Source of the DNA: Lepidurus packardi
Lineage: Eukaryota; Arthropoda; Branchiopoda; Notostraca; Triopsidae
Length of the DNA stretch: 64,000 nucleotides
Assembly (NCBI GenBank): GCA_023053545.1
Contig: JAKZAN010000139.1
Span: forward strand, 22,252-86,251
Direction of reading: 5' to 3'
This document shows positions 34,085-45,700 of this stretch, piece by piece (position 1 is the first letter of the stretch; each line of letters begins with the position of its first letter). Made by a program: the position numbers and the translations under genes. A model generated the notes under the pieces. The model was not told the origin of the DNA, searched no databases, and saw nothing but the letters and a program-made list of their open reading frames with translations.

Positions 34085-34428
34085 TGGTCCCTACTTCCCA
34101 AGTCCGTAATGATGCCACGCGTTATGACTTGGGTGGACCGGGAATTTCGTACTTGCGTTGACACAGTGAATATAATGCACCGTGATGTTATAAAACTTGA
34201 GTATATTTTGGATCAATACAAGCAACTAACTCAGCTCCGGCTAACTCTTCGACCAAGAATGACCCCCAGACCCTCCAGCAAGAAGAATTTAAAAAGGGTT
34301 TAGGCCTAGGAAGGGCCATAGACTCGCTGACCTGAGGTCAGCGTGCACAAAACCGGAATGCCCTGGTCCTGCCCATCCTAGGCCCTTTTACAAGCATATT
34401 TTCCCTTCCGGACTTAGGGTCCGGAAAC
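34085..34428 (-). repeat. BEL-1 LTR 3 (5' LTR of copy B), last base missing
   Basis: This LTR is 344 bp long. It ends GGAAAC on the plus strand where the other LTRs have GGAAACA, and it then runs straight into satellite TGTAATTTTACC. The final LTR base and the expected ATGCT duplication are absent. Confidence 0.88.
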
Positions 34429-37400
34429 TGTAATTTTACCTGAAATTTCAATGAAATTTCCTTGAAATTTGCTTTTAATTTTACCTGAAATTTCCTCGAA
34501 ATCTTATTGAAATTACACTGAAATTTTATTGAAATTTCGTTGAAATATGCTAGTAATATTACCTGAAATTTCAATAAAATTTCCTTGAAATTTGCTTGTA
34601 ATTTTACCTGAAATTTCCTCGAAATCTTATTGAAATTACACTGAAATTTCATTGAAATTTCGTTGAAATATGCTTGTAATTTTACCTGAAATTTCAATGA
34701 AATTTCCTTGAAATTTGCTTGTAATTTTACCTGAAATTTCCTCGTAATCTTTTTGAAATTACACTGAAATTTCATTGGAATTTCGTTGAAACATGCTTGT
34801 AATTTTACCTGAAATTTCAATGAAATTTCCTTGAAATTTGCTTGTAATTTTACCTGAAATTTCCTCGAAATCTTATTGAAATTACACTGAAATTTCATTG
34901 AAATTTCGTTGAAATATGCTTGTAATTTTACCTGAAATTTCAACGAAATTTCCTTGAAATTTGCATGTAATTTTACCTGAAATTTCCTCGAAATCTTATT
35001 GAAATTAGACTGAAACTTCAATGAAATTTCCTTGAAATTTGCTTGTAATTTTACCTGAAATTTCCTCGAAATCTTATTGAAATTACACTGAAATTTTATT
35101 GAAATTTCGTTGAAATATGCTTGTAATATTACCTGAAATTTCAATAAAATTTCCTTGAAATTTGCTTGTAATTTTACCTGAAATTTCCTCGAAATCTTAT
35201 TGAAATTACACTGAAATTTCATTGAAATTTCGTTGAAATATGCTTGTAATTTTACCTGAAATTTCAATGAAATTTCCTTGAAATTTGCTTGTAATTTTAC
35301 CTGAAATTTCCTCGAAATCTTATTGAAATTACACTGAAATTTCATTGAAATTTTGTTGAAATATGCTTGTAATTTTACCTGAAATTTCAATGAAATTTCC
35401 TTGAAATTTGCTTGTAATTTTACCTGAAATTTCCTCGTAATCTTATTGAAATTACACTGAAATTTCATTGAAATTTCGTTGAAACATGCTTGTAATTTTA
35501 CCTGAAATTTCATTGAAATTTCGTTGAAACATGCTTGTAATTTTACGTGAAATTTCAATGAAATTTCCTTGAAATTTGCTTGTAATTTTACCTGAAATTT
35601 CCTCGAAATCTTATTGAAATTACACTGAAATTTCATTGAAATTTCGTTGAAATATGCTTGTAATTTTACCTGAAATTTCAACGAAATTTCCTTGAAATTT
35701 GCATGTAATTTTACCTGAAATTTCCTCGAAATCTTATTGAAATTAGACTGAAACTTCAATGAAATTTCCTTGAAATTTGCTTGTAATTTTACCTGAAATT
35801 TCCTCGAAATCTTATTGAAATTACACTGAAATTTTATTGAAATTTCGTTGAAATATGCTTGTAATATTACCTGAAATTTCAATAAAATTTCCTTGAAATT
35901 TGCTTGTAATTTTACCTGAAATTTCCTCGAAATCTTATTGAAATTACACTGAAATTTCATTGAAATTTCGTTGAAATATGCTTGTAATTTTACCTGAAAT
36001 TTCAATGAAATTTCCTTGAAATTTGCTTGTAATTTTACCTGAAATTTCCTCGTAATCTTATTGAAATTACACTGAAATTTCATTGAAATTTCGTTGAAAC
36101 ATGCTTGTAATTTTACCTGAAATTTCATTGAAATTTCGTTGAAACATGCTTGTAATTTTACGTGAAATTTCAATGAAATTTCCTTGAAATTTGCTTGTAA
36201 TTTTACCTGAAATTTCCTCGAAATCTTATTGAAATTACACTGAAATTTCATTGAAATTTCGTTGAAATATGCTTGTAATTTTACCTGAAATTTCAACGAA
36301 ATTTCCTTGAAATTTGCATGTAATTTTACCTGAAATTTCCTCGAAATCTTATTGAAATTAGACTGAAACTTCAATGAAATTTCCTTGAAATTTGCTTGTA
36401 ATTTTACCTGAAATTTCCTCGAAATCTTATTGAAATTACACTGAAATTTTATTGAAATTTCGTTGAAATATGCTTGTAATATTACCTGAAATTTCAATAA
36501 AATTTCCTTGAAATTTGCTTGTAATTTTACCTGAAATTTCCTCGTAATCTTATTGAAATTACACTGAAATTTCATTGAGATTTCGTTGAAATATGCTTGT
36601 AATTTTACCTCAAATTTCAATGAAATTTCCTTGAAATTTGCTTGTAATTTTACCTGAAATTTCCTCGTAATCTTATTGAAATTACACTGAAATACATTGA
36701 AATTTCGTTGAAATATGCTTGTAATTTTACGTGAAATTTCAATGAAATTTCCTTGAAATTTGCTTGTAATTTTACCTGAAATTTCTTCGAAATCTTATTG
36801 AAATTACACAGAAACTTCAATGAAATTTCCTTGAAATTTGCTTGTAATTTTACCTGAAATTTCCTCGAAATCTTATTGAAATTACACTGAAATTTCATTG
36901 AAATTTCGTTGAAATATGCTTGTAATTTTACCTGAAATTTCAATGAAATTTCCTTGAAATTTGCTTGTAATTTTACCTGAAATTTCCTCGAAATCTTATT
37001 GAAATTACACTGAAATTTCATTGAAATTTCGTTGAAATATGCTTGTAATTTTACCTGAAATTTCAATGAAATTTCCTTGAAATTTGCTTGTAATTTTACC
37101 TGAAATTTCCTCGTAATCTTATTGAAATTACACTGAAATTTCATTGAAATTTCGTTGAAACATGCTTGTAATTTTACCTGAAATTTCATTGAAATTTCGT
37201 TGAAACATGCTTGTAATTTTACGTGAAATTTCAATGAAATTTCCTTGAAATTTGCTTGTAATTTTACCTGAAATTTCCTCGAAATCTTATTGAAATTACA
37301 CTGAAATTTCATTGAAATTTCGTTGAAATATGCTTGTAATTTTACCTGAAATTTCAACGAAATTTCCTTGAAATTTGCATGTAATTTTACCTGAAATTTC

Positions 37401-40400
37401 CTCGAAATCTTATTGAAATTAGACTGAAACTTCAATGAAATTTCCTTGAAATTTGCTTGTAATTTTACCTGAAATTTCCTCGAAATCTTATTGAAATTAC
37501 ACTGAAATTTTATTGAAATTTCGTTGAAATATGCTTGTAATATTACCTGAAATTTCAATAAAATTTCCTTGAAATTTGCTTGTAATTTTACCTGAAATTT
37601 CCTCGAAATCTTATTGAAATTACACTGAAATTTCATTGAAATTTCGTTGAAATATGCTTGTAATTTTACCTGAAATTTCAATGAAATTTCCTTGAAATTT
37701 GCTTGTAATTTTACCTGAAATTTCCTCGTAATCTTATTGAAATTACACTGAAATTTCATTGAAATTTCGTTGAAACATGCTTGTAATTTTACCTGAAATT
37801 TCATTGAAATTTCGTTGAAACATGCTTGTAATTTTACGTGAAATTTCAATGAAATTTCCTTGAAATTTGCTTGTAATTTTACCTGAAATTTCCTCGAAAT
37901 CTTATTGAAATTACACTGAAATTTCATTGAAATTTCGTTGAAATATGCTTGTAATTTTACCTGAAATTTCAACGAAATTTCCTTGAAATTTGCATGTAAT
38001 TTTACCTGAAATTTCCTCGAAATCTTATTGAAATTAGACTGAAACTTCAATGAAATTTCCTTGAAATTTGCTTGTAATTTTACCTGAAATTTCCTCGAAA
38101 TCTTATTGAAATTACACTGAAATTTTATTGAAATTTCGTTGAAATATGCTTGTAATATTACCTGAAATTTCAATAAAATTTCCTTGAAATTTGCTTGTAA
38201 TTTTACCTGAAATTTCCTCGTAATCTTATTGAAATTACACTGAAATTTCATTGAGATTTCGTTGAAATATGCTTGTAATTTTACCTCAAATTTCAATGAA
38301 ATTTCCTTGAAATTTGCTTGTAATTTTACCTGAAATTTCCTCGTAATCTTATTGAAATTACACTGAAATACATTGAAATTTCGTTGAAATATGCTTGTAA
38401 TTTTACGTGAAATTTCAATGAAATTTCCTTGAAATTTGCTTGTAATTTTACCTGAAATTTCTTCGAAATCTTATTGAAATTACACAGAAACTTCAATGAA
38501 ATTTCCTTGAAATTTGCTTGTAATTTTACCTGAAATTTCCTCGAAATCTTATTGAAATTACACTGAAATTTCATTGAAATTTCGTTGAAATATGCTTGTA
38601 ATATTACCTGAAATTTCAATAAAATTTCCTTGAAATTTGCTTGTAATTTTACCTGAAATTTCCTCGAAATCTTATTGAAATTACACTGAAATTTCATTGA
38701 AATTTCGTTGAAATATGCCTGTAATTTTACCTGAAATTTCAATGAAATTTCCTTGAAATTTGCTTGTAATTTTACCTGAAATTTCCTTGAAATGTTATTG
38801 AAATTACACTGAAATTTCATTGAAATTTCGTTGAAATTTGCTTGTAATTTTACCTGAAATTTCCTCGAAATCTTATTGAAATTACACTGAAATTTCCTTG
38901 AAATTTCGTTGAAATATGCTTGTAATTTTACCTGAAATTTCAATGAAATTTCCTTGAAATTTGATTGTAATTTTACCTGAAATTTCAACGAAATTTCCTT
39001 GAAATTTGCTTGTAATTTTACCTGAAATTTCCTCGAAATCTTATTGAAATTACACTGAAATATCATTGAAATTTCGTTGAAATATGCTTGTTATATTACC
39101 TGAAATTTCAATAAAATTTCCTTGAAATTTGCTTGTAATTTTACCTGAAATTTCAATGAAATTTCCTTGAAATTTCCTTGTAATTTTACCTGAAATTTCC
39201 TCGAAATATTATTGAAATTTCCTTGAAATTTGCTTGTAATTTTACCTGAAATTTCCTCGTAATCTTATTGAAATTACACTGAAATTTCATTGAAATTTCG
39301 TTGAAACATGCTTGTAATTTTACCTGAAATTTCATTGAAATTTCGTTGAAACATGCTTGTAATTTTACGTGAAATTTCAATGAAATTTCCTTGAAATTTG
39401 CTTGTAATTTTACCTGAAATTTCCTCGAAATCTTATTGAAATTACACTGAAATTTCATTGAAATTTCGTTGAAATATGCTTGTAATTTTACCTGAAATTT
39501 CAACGAAATTTCCTTGAAATTTGCATGTAATTTTACCTGAAATTTCCTCGAAATCTTATTGAAATTAGACTGAAACTTCAATGAAATTTCCTTGAAATTT
39601 GCTTGTAATTTTACCTGAAATTTCCTCGAAATCTTATTGAAATTACACTGAAATTTTATTGAAATTTCGTTGAAATATGCTTGTAATATTACCTGAAATT
39701 TCAATAAAATTTCCTTGAAATTTGCTTGTAATTTTACCTGAAATTTCCTCGAAATCTTATTGAAATTACACTGAAATTTCATTGAAATTTCGTTGAAATA
39801 TGCTTGTAATTTTACCTGAAATTTTAATGAAATTTCCTTGAAATTTGCTTGTAATTTTACCTGAAATTTCCTCGTAATCTAATTGAAATTACACTGAAAT
39901 TTCATTGAAATTTCGTTGAAACATGCTTGTAATTTTACCTGAAATTTCATTGAAATTTCGTTGAAACATGCTTGTAATTTTACGTGAAATTTCAATGAAA
40001 TTTCCTTGAAATTTGCTTGTAATTTTACCTGAAATTTCCTCGAAATCTTATTGAAATTACACTGAAATTTCATTGAAATTTCGTTGAAATATGCTTGTAA
40101 TTTTACCTGAAATTTCAACGAAATTTCCTTGAAATTTGCATGTAATTTTACCTGAAATTTCCTCGAAATCTTATTGAAATTAGACTGAAACTTCAATGAA
40201 ATTTCCTTGAAATTTGCTTGTAATTTTACCTGAAATTTCCTCGAAATCTTATTGAAATTACACTGAAATTTTATTGAAATTTCGTTGAAATATGCTTGTA
40301 ATATTACCTGAAATTTCAATAAAATTTCCTTGAAATTTGCTTGTAATTTTACCTGAAATTTCCTCGTAATCTTATTGAAATTACACTGAAATTTCATTGA

Positions 40401-42330
40401 GATTTCGTTGAAATATGCTTGAAATTTTACCTCAAATTTCAATGAAATTTCCTTGAAATTTGCTTGTAATTTTACCTGAAATTTCCTCGTAATCTTATTG
40501 AAATTACACTGAAATACATTGAAATTTCGTTGAAATATGCTTGTAATTTTACGTGAAATTTCAATGAAATTTCCTTGAAATTTGCTTGTAATTTTACCTG
40601 AAATTTCTTCGAAATCTTATTGAAATTACACAGAAACTTCAATGAAATTTCCTTGAAATTTGCTTGTAATTTTACCTGAAATTTCCTCGAAATCTTATTG
40701 AAATTACACTGAAATTTCATTGAAATTTCGTTGAAATATGCTTGTAATATTACCTGAAATTTCAATAAAATTTCCTTGAAATTTGCTTGTAATTTTACCT
40801 GAAATTTCCTCGAAATCTTATTGAAATTACACTGAAATTTCATTGAAATTTCGTTGAAATATGCTTGTAAGTTTACCTGAAATTTCAATGAAATTTCCTT
40901 GAAATTTGCTTGTAATTTTACCTGAAATTTCCTTGAAATGTTATTGAAATTACACTGAAATTTCATTGAAATTTCGTTGAAATTTGCTTGTAATTTTACC
41001 TGAAATTTCCTCGAAATCTTATTGAAATTACACTGAAATTTCATTGAAATTTCGTTGAAATATGCTTGTAATTTTACCTGAAATTTCAATGAAATTTCCT
41101 TGAAATTTGATTGTAATTTTACCTGAAATTTCAACGAAATTTCCTTGAAATTTGCTTGTAATTTTACCTGAAATTTCCTCGAAATCTTATTGAAATTACA
41201 CTGAAATTTCATTGAAATTTCGTTGAAATATGCTTGTTATATTACCTGAAATTTCAATAAAATTTCCTTGAAATTTGCTTGTAATTTTACCTGAAATTTC
41301 CTCGAAATCTTATTGAAATTACACTGAAATTTCATTGAAGTTTCGTTGAAATATGCTTGTAATTTTACCTCAAATTTCAATGAAATTTCCTTGAAATTTG
41401 CTTGTAATTTTACCTGAAATTTCTTCGAAATCTTATTGAAATTACACAGAAACTTCAATGAAATTTCCTTGAAATTTGCTTGTAATTTTACCTGAAATTT
41501 CGTCGAAATCTTATTGAAATTACACTGAAATTTCATTGAAATTTCGTTGAAATATGCTTGTAATATTACCTGAAATTTCAATAAAATTTCCTTGAAATTT
41601 GCTTGTAATTTTACCTGAAATTTCCTCGAAATCTTATTGAAATTACACTGAAATTTCATTGAAATTTCGTTGAAATATGCTTGTAAGTTTACCTGAAATT
41701 TCAATGAAATTTCCTTGAAATTTGCTTGTAATTTTACCTGAAATTTCCTTGAAATGTTATTGAAATTACACTGAAATTTCATTGAAATTTCGTTGAAATT
41801 TGCTTGTAATTTTACCTGAAATTTCCTCGAAATCTTATTGAAATTACACTGAAATTTCATTGAAATTTCGTTGAAATATGCTTGTAATTTTACCTGAAAT
41901 TTCAATGAAATTTCCTTGAAATTTGATTGTAATTTTACCTGAAATTTCAACGAAATTTCCTTGAAATTTGCTTGTAATTTTACCTGAAATTTCCTCGAAA
42001 TCTTATTGAAATTACACTGAAATTTCATTGAAATTTCGTTGAAATATGCTTGTTATATTACCTGAAATTTCAATAAAATTTCCTTGAAATTTGCTTGTAA
42101 TTTTACCTGAAATTTCCTCGAAATCTTATTGAAATTACACTGAAATTTCATTGAAGTTTCGTTGAAATATGCTTGTAATTTTACCTCAAATTTCAATGAA
42201 ATTTCCTTGAAATTTGCTTGTAATTTTACCTGAAATTTCTTCGAAATCTTATTGAAATTACACAGAAACTTCAATGAAATTTCCTTGAAATTTGCTTGTA
42301 ATTTTACCTGAAATTTCGTTGAAACATGCT
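34429..42330. repeat. AT-rich satellite block with 615-bp higher-order repeat
   Basis: The block is made of 78-bp and 45-bp monomers, often as a 123-bp pair. The marker GAAATTAGACTGAAAC recurs 615 bp apart (35739/36354, 37415/38030, 39561/40176), which equals five 123-bp pairs. A second duplication links 38326-39066 with 40472-41212 (offset 2,146). Long minus-strand frames (760 and 548 codons) run through it. Their variable positions are freely non-synonymous (for example CAG/GAG/CAT codons), so I do not call genes. The block ends in GAAACATGCT at the BEL-2 insertion. Confidence 0.95.
42326..42330. other. BEL-2 target-site duplication, left copy ATGCT
   Basis: ATGCT directly precedes the left LTR and recurs at 48898-48902 directly after the right LTR. 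Removing the element and one ATGCT restores a normal satellite monomer. Confidence 0.9.
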
Positions 42331-42375
42331 TTTTACCTAGCTCTAGTAACATTGGGTTCGGTTCTTGTTTACTAA

Positions 42376-42381
42376 TTTATT
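42376..42381 (-). terminator. Possible BEL-2 poly(A) signal AATAAA
   Basis: AATAAA occurs on the element strand about 46 bp before the 3' end of the left (3') LTR, a sensible place for a polyadenylation signal. The right LTR has the same hexamer at 48647-48652. Confidence 0.5.
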
Positions 42382-42486
42382 AACCACATACATGGGAATA
42401 TAAATGAAACTGAAACTGAAAATGAGGAACAAAACTGAAACAACACGTCTAGCAGGTCTGTTCGTCACCGCTTCTGCCGAGCAACT

Positions 42487-42514
42487 CCCTTTTCCGTTTT
42501 GCAGGGGAAAAGGG
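42487..42514. other. BEL-2 LTR hairpin CCCTTTTCC / GGAAAAGGG
   Basis: A 9-bp perfect stem encloses a 10-nt loop. A second hairpin follows at 42532-42564 (arms TATACCTA and TAGGTATA, extended by C and G runs with one bulge). Both recur in the right LTR, where the second stem has one mismatch. Confidence 0.65.
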
Positions 42515-42606
42515 CTGATGGTTTCGCAATCCCCCCTTATACCTATGTGCGTAGGTATAGGGGGCCTCCGGCTAGTTTCGGTGCGGTTGTGCGGGGAAAC
42601 AACCTT

Positions 42607-42624
42607 TTACGGACTTGTCCGTAA
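42607..42624. other. BEL-2 LTR-start hairpin TTACGGAC / GTCCGTAA
   Basis: This 8-bp stem with a 2-nt loop lies right behind the terminal TG of the LTR. The right LTR copy is at 48878-48895. It is the positional counterpart of the BEL-1 LTR-start hairpin. Confidence 0.7.
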
Positions 42625-42626
42625 CA

Positions 42627-42655
42627 TCGCCGGCCCTGTTTCTTGTATAGAAACA
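42627..42655 (-). promoter_or_regulatory. BEL-2 3' GC-rich block and hairpin (polypurine-tract region)
   Basis: In element orientation AAACAGGGCCGGCGA abuts the 3' LTR. The hairpin with arms TGTTTCT and AGAAACA (42637-42655, 5-nt loop) lies immediately upstream. The block matches BEL-1 over 13 bases, while the stem uses different bases that still pair. Confidence 0.65.
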
Positions 42656-42707
42656 CTAGTCTCGCCGTACTTCACTCTCGTAGTCGGCTTCTTCCAGAAG
42701 GCATAGC

Positions 42708-45700
42708 TTAGCCACAGGTCGTTACCAACTCACCGGTAGCGGTCTTCACACGCGCTGCGCGTACTACTCCGTCCGGCCCGGGTAGTGGCTTGATCACGCG
42801 ACCTAGCGGCCAATGTCCCCTTGGCGAATTCTTGTCGACGATGAGGACCACGTCGTCTTCTCGGATGTTACGTCTATCACGAAGCCACTTACGTCTCTCG
42901 ATAAGGGTAGGAACATATTCGCGCATCCATCTTCGCCAGAACAATTCGACAATCGCCTGGGAACAACGCCATCTCTTTCTCGAGTCTACCTCGTCTTCAC
43001 AAAAAATGTCAGGCGGTATGTTTGGGTTGGGCCTGCCCAGGAGGAAGTGATTTGGCGTGAGTGGGTCTAGGTCTGCGTGGTCTAAGCTTACATGAGTCAA
43101 GGGGCGTCCATTAATTAGGGACTCGACTTCCGCCATAACTGTTGCTAGAACTTCTTCGTTCACGGTTCGCTTGTTTAGGGTATAACGCAAAGCGGACTTA
43201 GCCGAACGCACTAAAAGCTCCCAAACTCCACCGAAGTGTGGCGATGAAGGGGGGGAGAAATGCCAAGTGATGCCGCGCTGAAGGGCAGTTTCGTAGATTC
43301 GGCTTTTGTTCAGGTGGGAGAGACATTCTCTGAGTTCGCGCTCGGCGGCCACGAAATTCATGCCGTTGTCGCTGTAACATACAGCCGGGCATCCTCGCCG
43401 GCCGATGAAACGTCGTAAGGCTAAAATAAACGAGTCGGTGTCCAGACTCTGAGCAATTTCAATGTGAACCGCTCGCGTGAATAGACAAGTGAATAAACAG
43501 CCGTAACGCTTGTGTACTCTCCTGTGTATGACTACGTTGAGCGGTCCAAAAAAATCAACTCCCGTGTTCGTAAAAGGCGGCTTAAAGGCTTCCAGACGTT
43601 GTTTCGGTAATGCTGCCATAAGCGGGACTTCGGGTTGTGTTCTCAGTCGTTTGCACATCGCGCAGTGTCGAATAAGATGCTTGACTGTCTGCCTTCCCTT
43701 AAGCACCCAATAGTTTCGTTGTAACTCGGCCAGTGTCCGTTCGGTTGAGGAATGAAGCGTTCGCTCGTGACAGTCCAGAATTACCAATCGCGTTAGTGGG
43801 CTTTTCGGACACAGGAGTATCGGGTTTTTCGTGTTGGGGTCAATTTGGGCGTGGCGTATTCTGCCATCGGCCCGAATAATACCGTCGGCATCAATGTACG
43901 GTGTGAGTTTCAGTAGTCGCGAATCAGACCTAATAGGCTTTCTGGTCCTTAACGCAAGCGTTTCTACCATAAACGCGTTTCTTTGCGCTACACCTAGGCA
44001 GGTTCGCAGTGCATTACTGGCTTCAGAGACTTGTAACGGTCCAAGGATTCGTGCGCATCTGTCTGAGCGACAGTTTCGGATGAAACGTTGCACGTAGGCG
44101 ACGACACGTTTCAAACGACTCAAATTGCCGATCCTCCAGAACAAGTCGAGAAGGGGTTCCTCCAATGACGTGAGTAGACCGATCCATTTCAAGGGTACAA
44201 TTTCCGGGTCGTCGTGTTCGGGAGTTTGGTCCAGCTTAAATCCCATCGGCCAATCTTCTGGGACCCTTTTCAGAAATTCCGGGCCTTCGAACCAAAGTCG
44301 CTGATTAGTCAGACTAGTGACGGAGGTGCCTCTGCTGCAGAGATCAGCTGGGTTGCTTAATCCCGGGACGTGGTTCCACTGGCCGGGTCGACTGGTTTCA
44401 ATTATCTCGCCTACGCGATTGGCTACGAAAGTTGTAAATTTACATGTGCGAGAGTTTATCCATTTGAGGACTGTGGTTGAGTCCGTCCAGAAGAATACTT
44501 CGTTCAGCTTGATTCGCAGTTCTGTCGCGATGAAGTTAGCCAGTCTAGTGGCGGTCACAGCTCCTAAGAGCTCAAGGCGTGGTATAGTGACCCGTTTTAC
44601 CGGGGCTACTCTTGCCTTAGACATGACCAAGGACACTACGACTGCTCCGGCTGTGTCTGCGAATCGAAGATACGAAACGGCGCCGTACCCCGTTTCCGAG
44701 GCATCTCCGAACGTGTGGAGCTGTACAGAACCCAAGGTCTGGCCAAAGCGTAGATATCGCGGGATGCTGAAGTCCGTCAGGTGTTCAAGTTCGGATACCC
44801 AGGTGTTCCATACATCCTGGAAGGGGGAGGGTAATTTGTCGTCCCAGTCAAGGCGTTGTCGCCATACCTCCTGCATGATGGACTTCGCCGCTAAAATTAT
44901 AGGCGACAGGAAGCCAAGGGGGTCGAAGATGCTAGCTATGGTTCTTAGAACCTGTCTCTTTGTCGGGTTCGTGACTTCGCGGCTTACCGTAGTATTGAAT
45001 CCAAAGGTGTCGGTTTCGGCGTTCCATAACACTCCCAATGCTCGCTCAATTGGGAGATCGTCGAGGTCAATATTCATTTTCGGATTCGCAAGTTCGTTCA
45101 CTGGAAAGGACGCTACTACGGTGTGAGAGCTCGAGAGCCATTTTGTCAGCCTGAATCCTCCCTTGGAAAGCAGAGCAGTCAGTTGTTTAGAAGCCGCAAT
45201 TGCTTCCTCTTCGGTATCCAGAGAGTCTAGATAATTATCAACGTAGAAGTTCCGTTGTACCTTTTCCATCAGATTTGGTTGGCTTGTTCCGAAGTCTTCC
45301 GCGGTCTTGTTAAGTACGTACATGCATATTGACGGTGACGAAACGGCGCCAAAAATCTGTACGTTCATCTGGTAGGTGTGTGGTGCGGATTTGTCCTTTG
45401 GGCTTCTCCAAAGGAAACGCAGTACATTTTTATCTTCGGATCTTACTCTGACTTGGTGGAACATCTTTTCGATATCCGAAGAAACGGCCACCATATTCTC
45501 ACGGAAGCGTATCAGCAACCCAGGGAGACTTACGAGCAAGTCAGGTCCTTGTAAAAGGCTGGCGTTCAAAGATGATCCTTCGTAGGACGCAGACGCATCA
45601 AACACGACTCGGACCTTGTCTGGCTTGTTGGGGTTCACGACCCCGTGGTGTGGCAAATACCAAGTTCGGCCGGCTGGCCCGTCCAACTCCTCCCTTGAAA

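Larger units (their letters stand above)
21373..34428 (-). mobile_element. BEL-1: tandem BEL/Pao LTR retrotransposon, LTR-internal-LTR-internal-LTR
   Basis: Three LTRs start at 21373, 27729 and 34085, exactly 6,356 bp apart, and two complete internal regions lie between them on the minus strand. The middle LTR serves both copies. Such an array is the expected product of unequal recombination between LTRs. Each internal region has a primer binding site, a gag-protease frame, a pol frame (RT, RNase H, integrase) and a 3' hairpin with a GC-rich block. No envelope gene is present. Two breaks (a stop in protease and a frame change in integrase) are shared by both copies, and one stop is private to the left copy. 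The left flank ends in ATGCT. The matching right-hand duplication is missing. Confidence 0.9.
42331..42626 (-). repeat. BEL-2 left LTR (3' LTR)
   Basis: This 296-bp LTR differs from the right copy at two positions that I found. Its outer dinucleotide reads TT where the right copy has TG, and A at 42539 replaces T at 48810. It carries hairpins at 42487-42514, 42532-42564 and 42607-42624. Confidence 0.92.

Noticed and set aside
34338-36620. A 760-codon minus-strand frame across satellite and part of the BEL-1 LTR
   Set aside because: It is a by-product of repeat units divisible by three running into the LTR. It has no domain, no conserved start, and many non-synonymous module differences.
42390-42440. 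GAAACTGAAACTGAAAATG stretch in the BEL-2 LTR as captured satellite
   Set aside because: The resemblance is only to short A-rich hexamers, without the 11-bp spacing or a long exact match.
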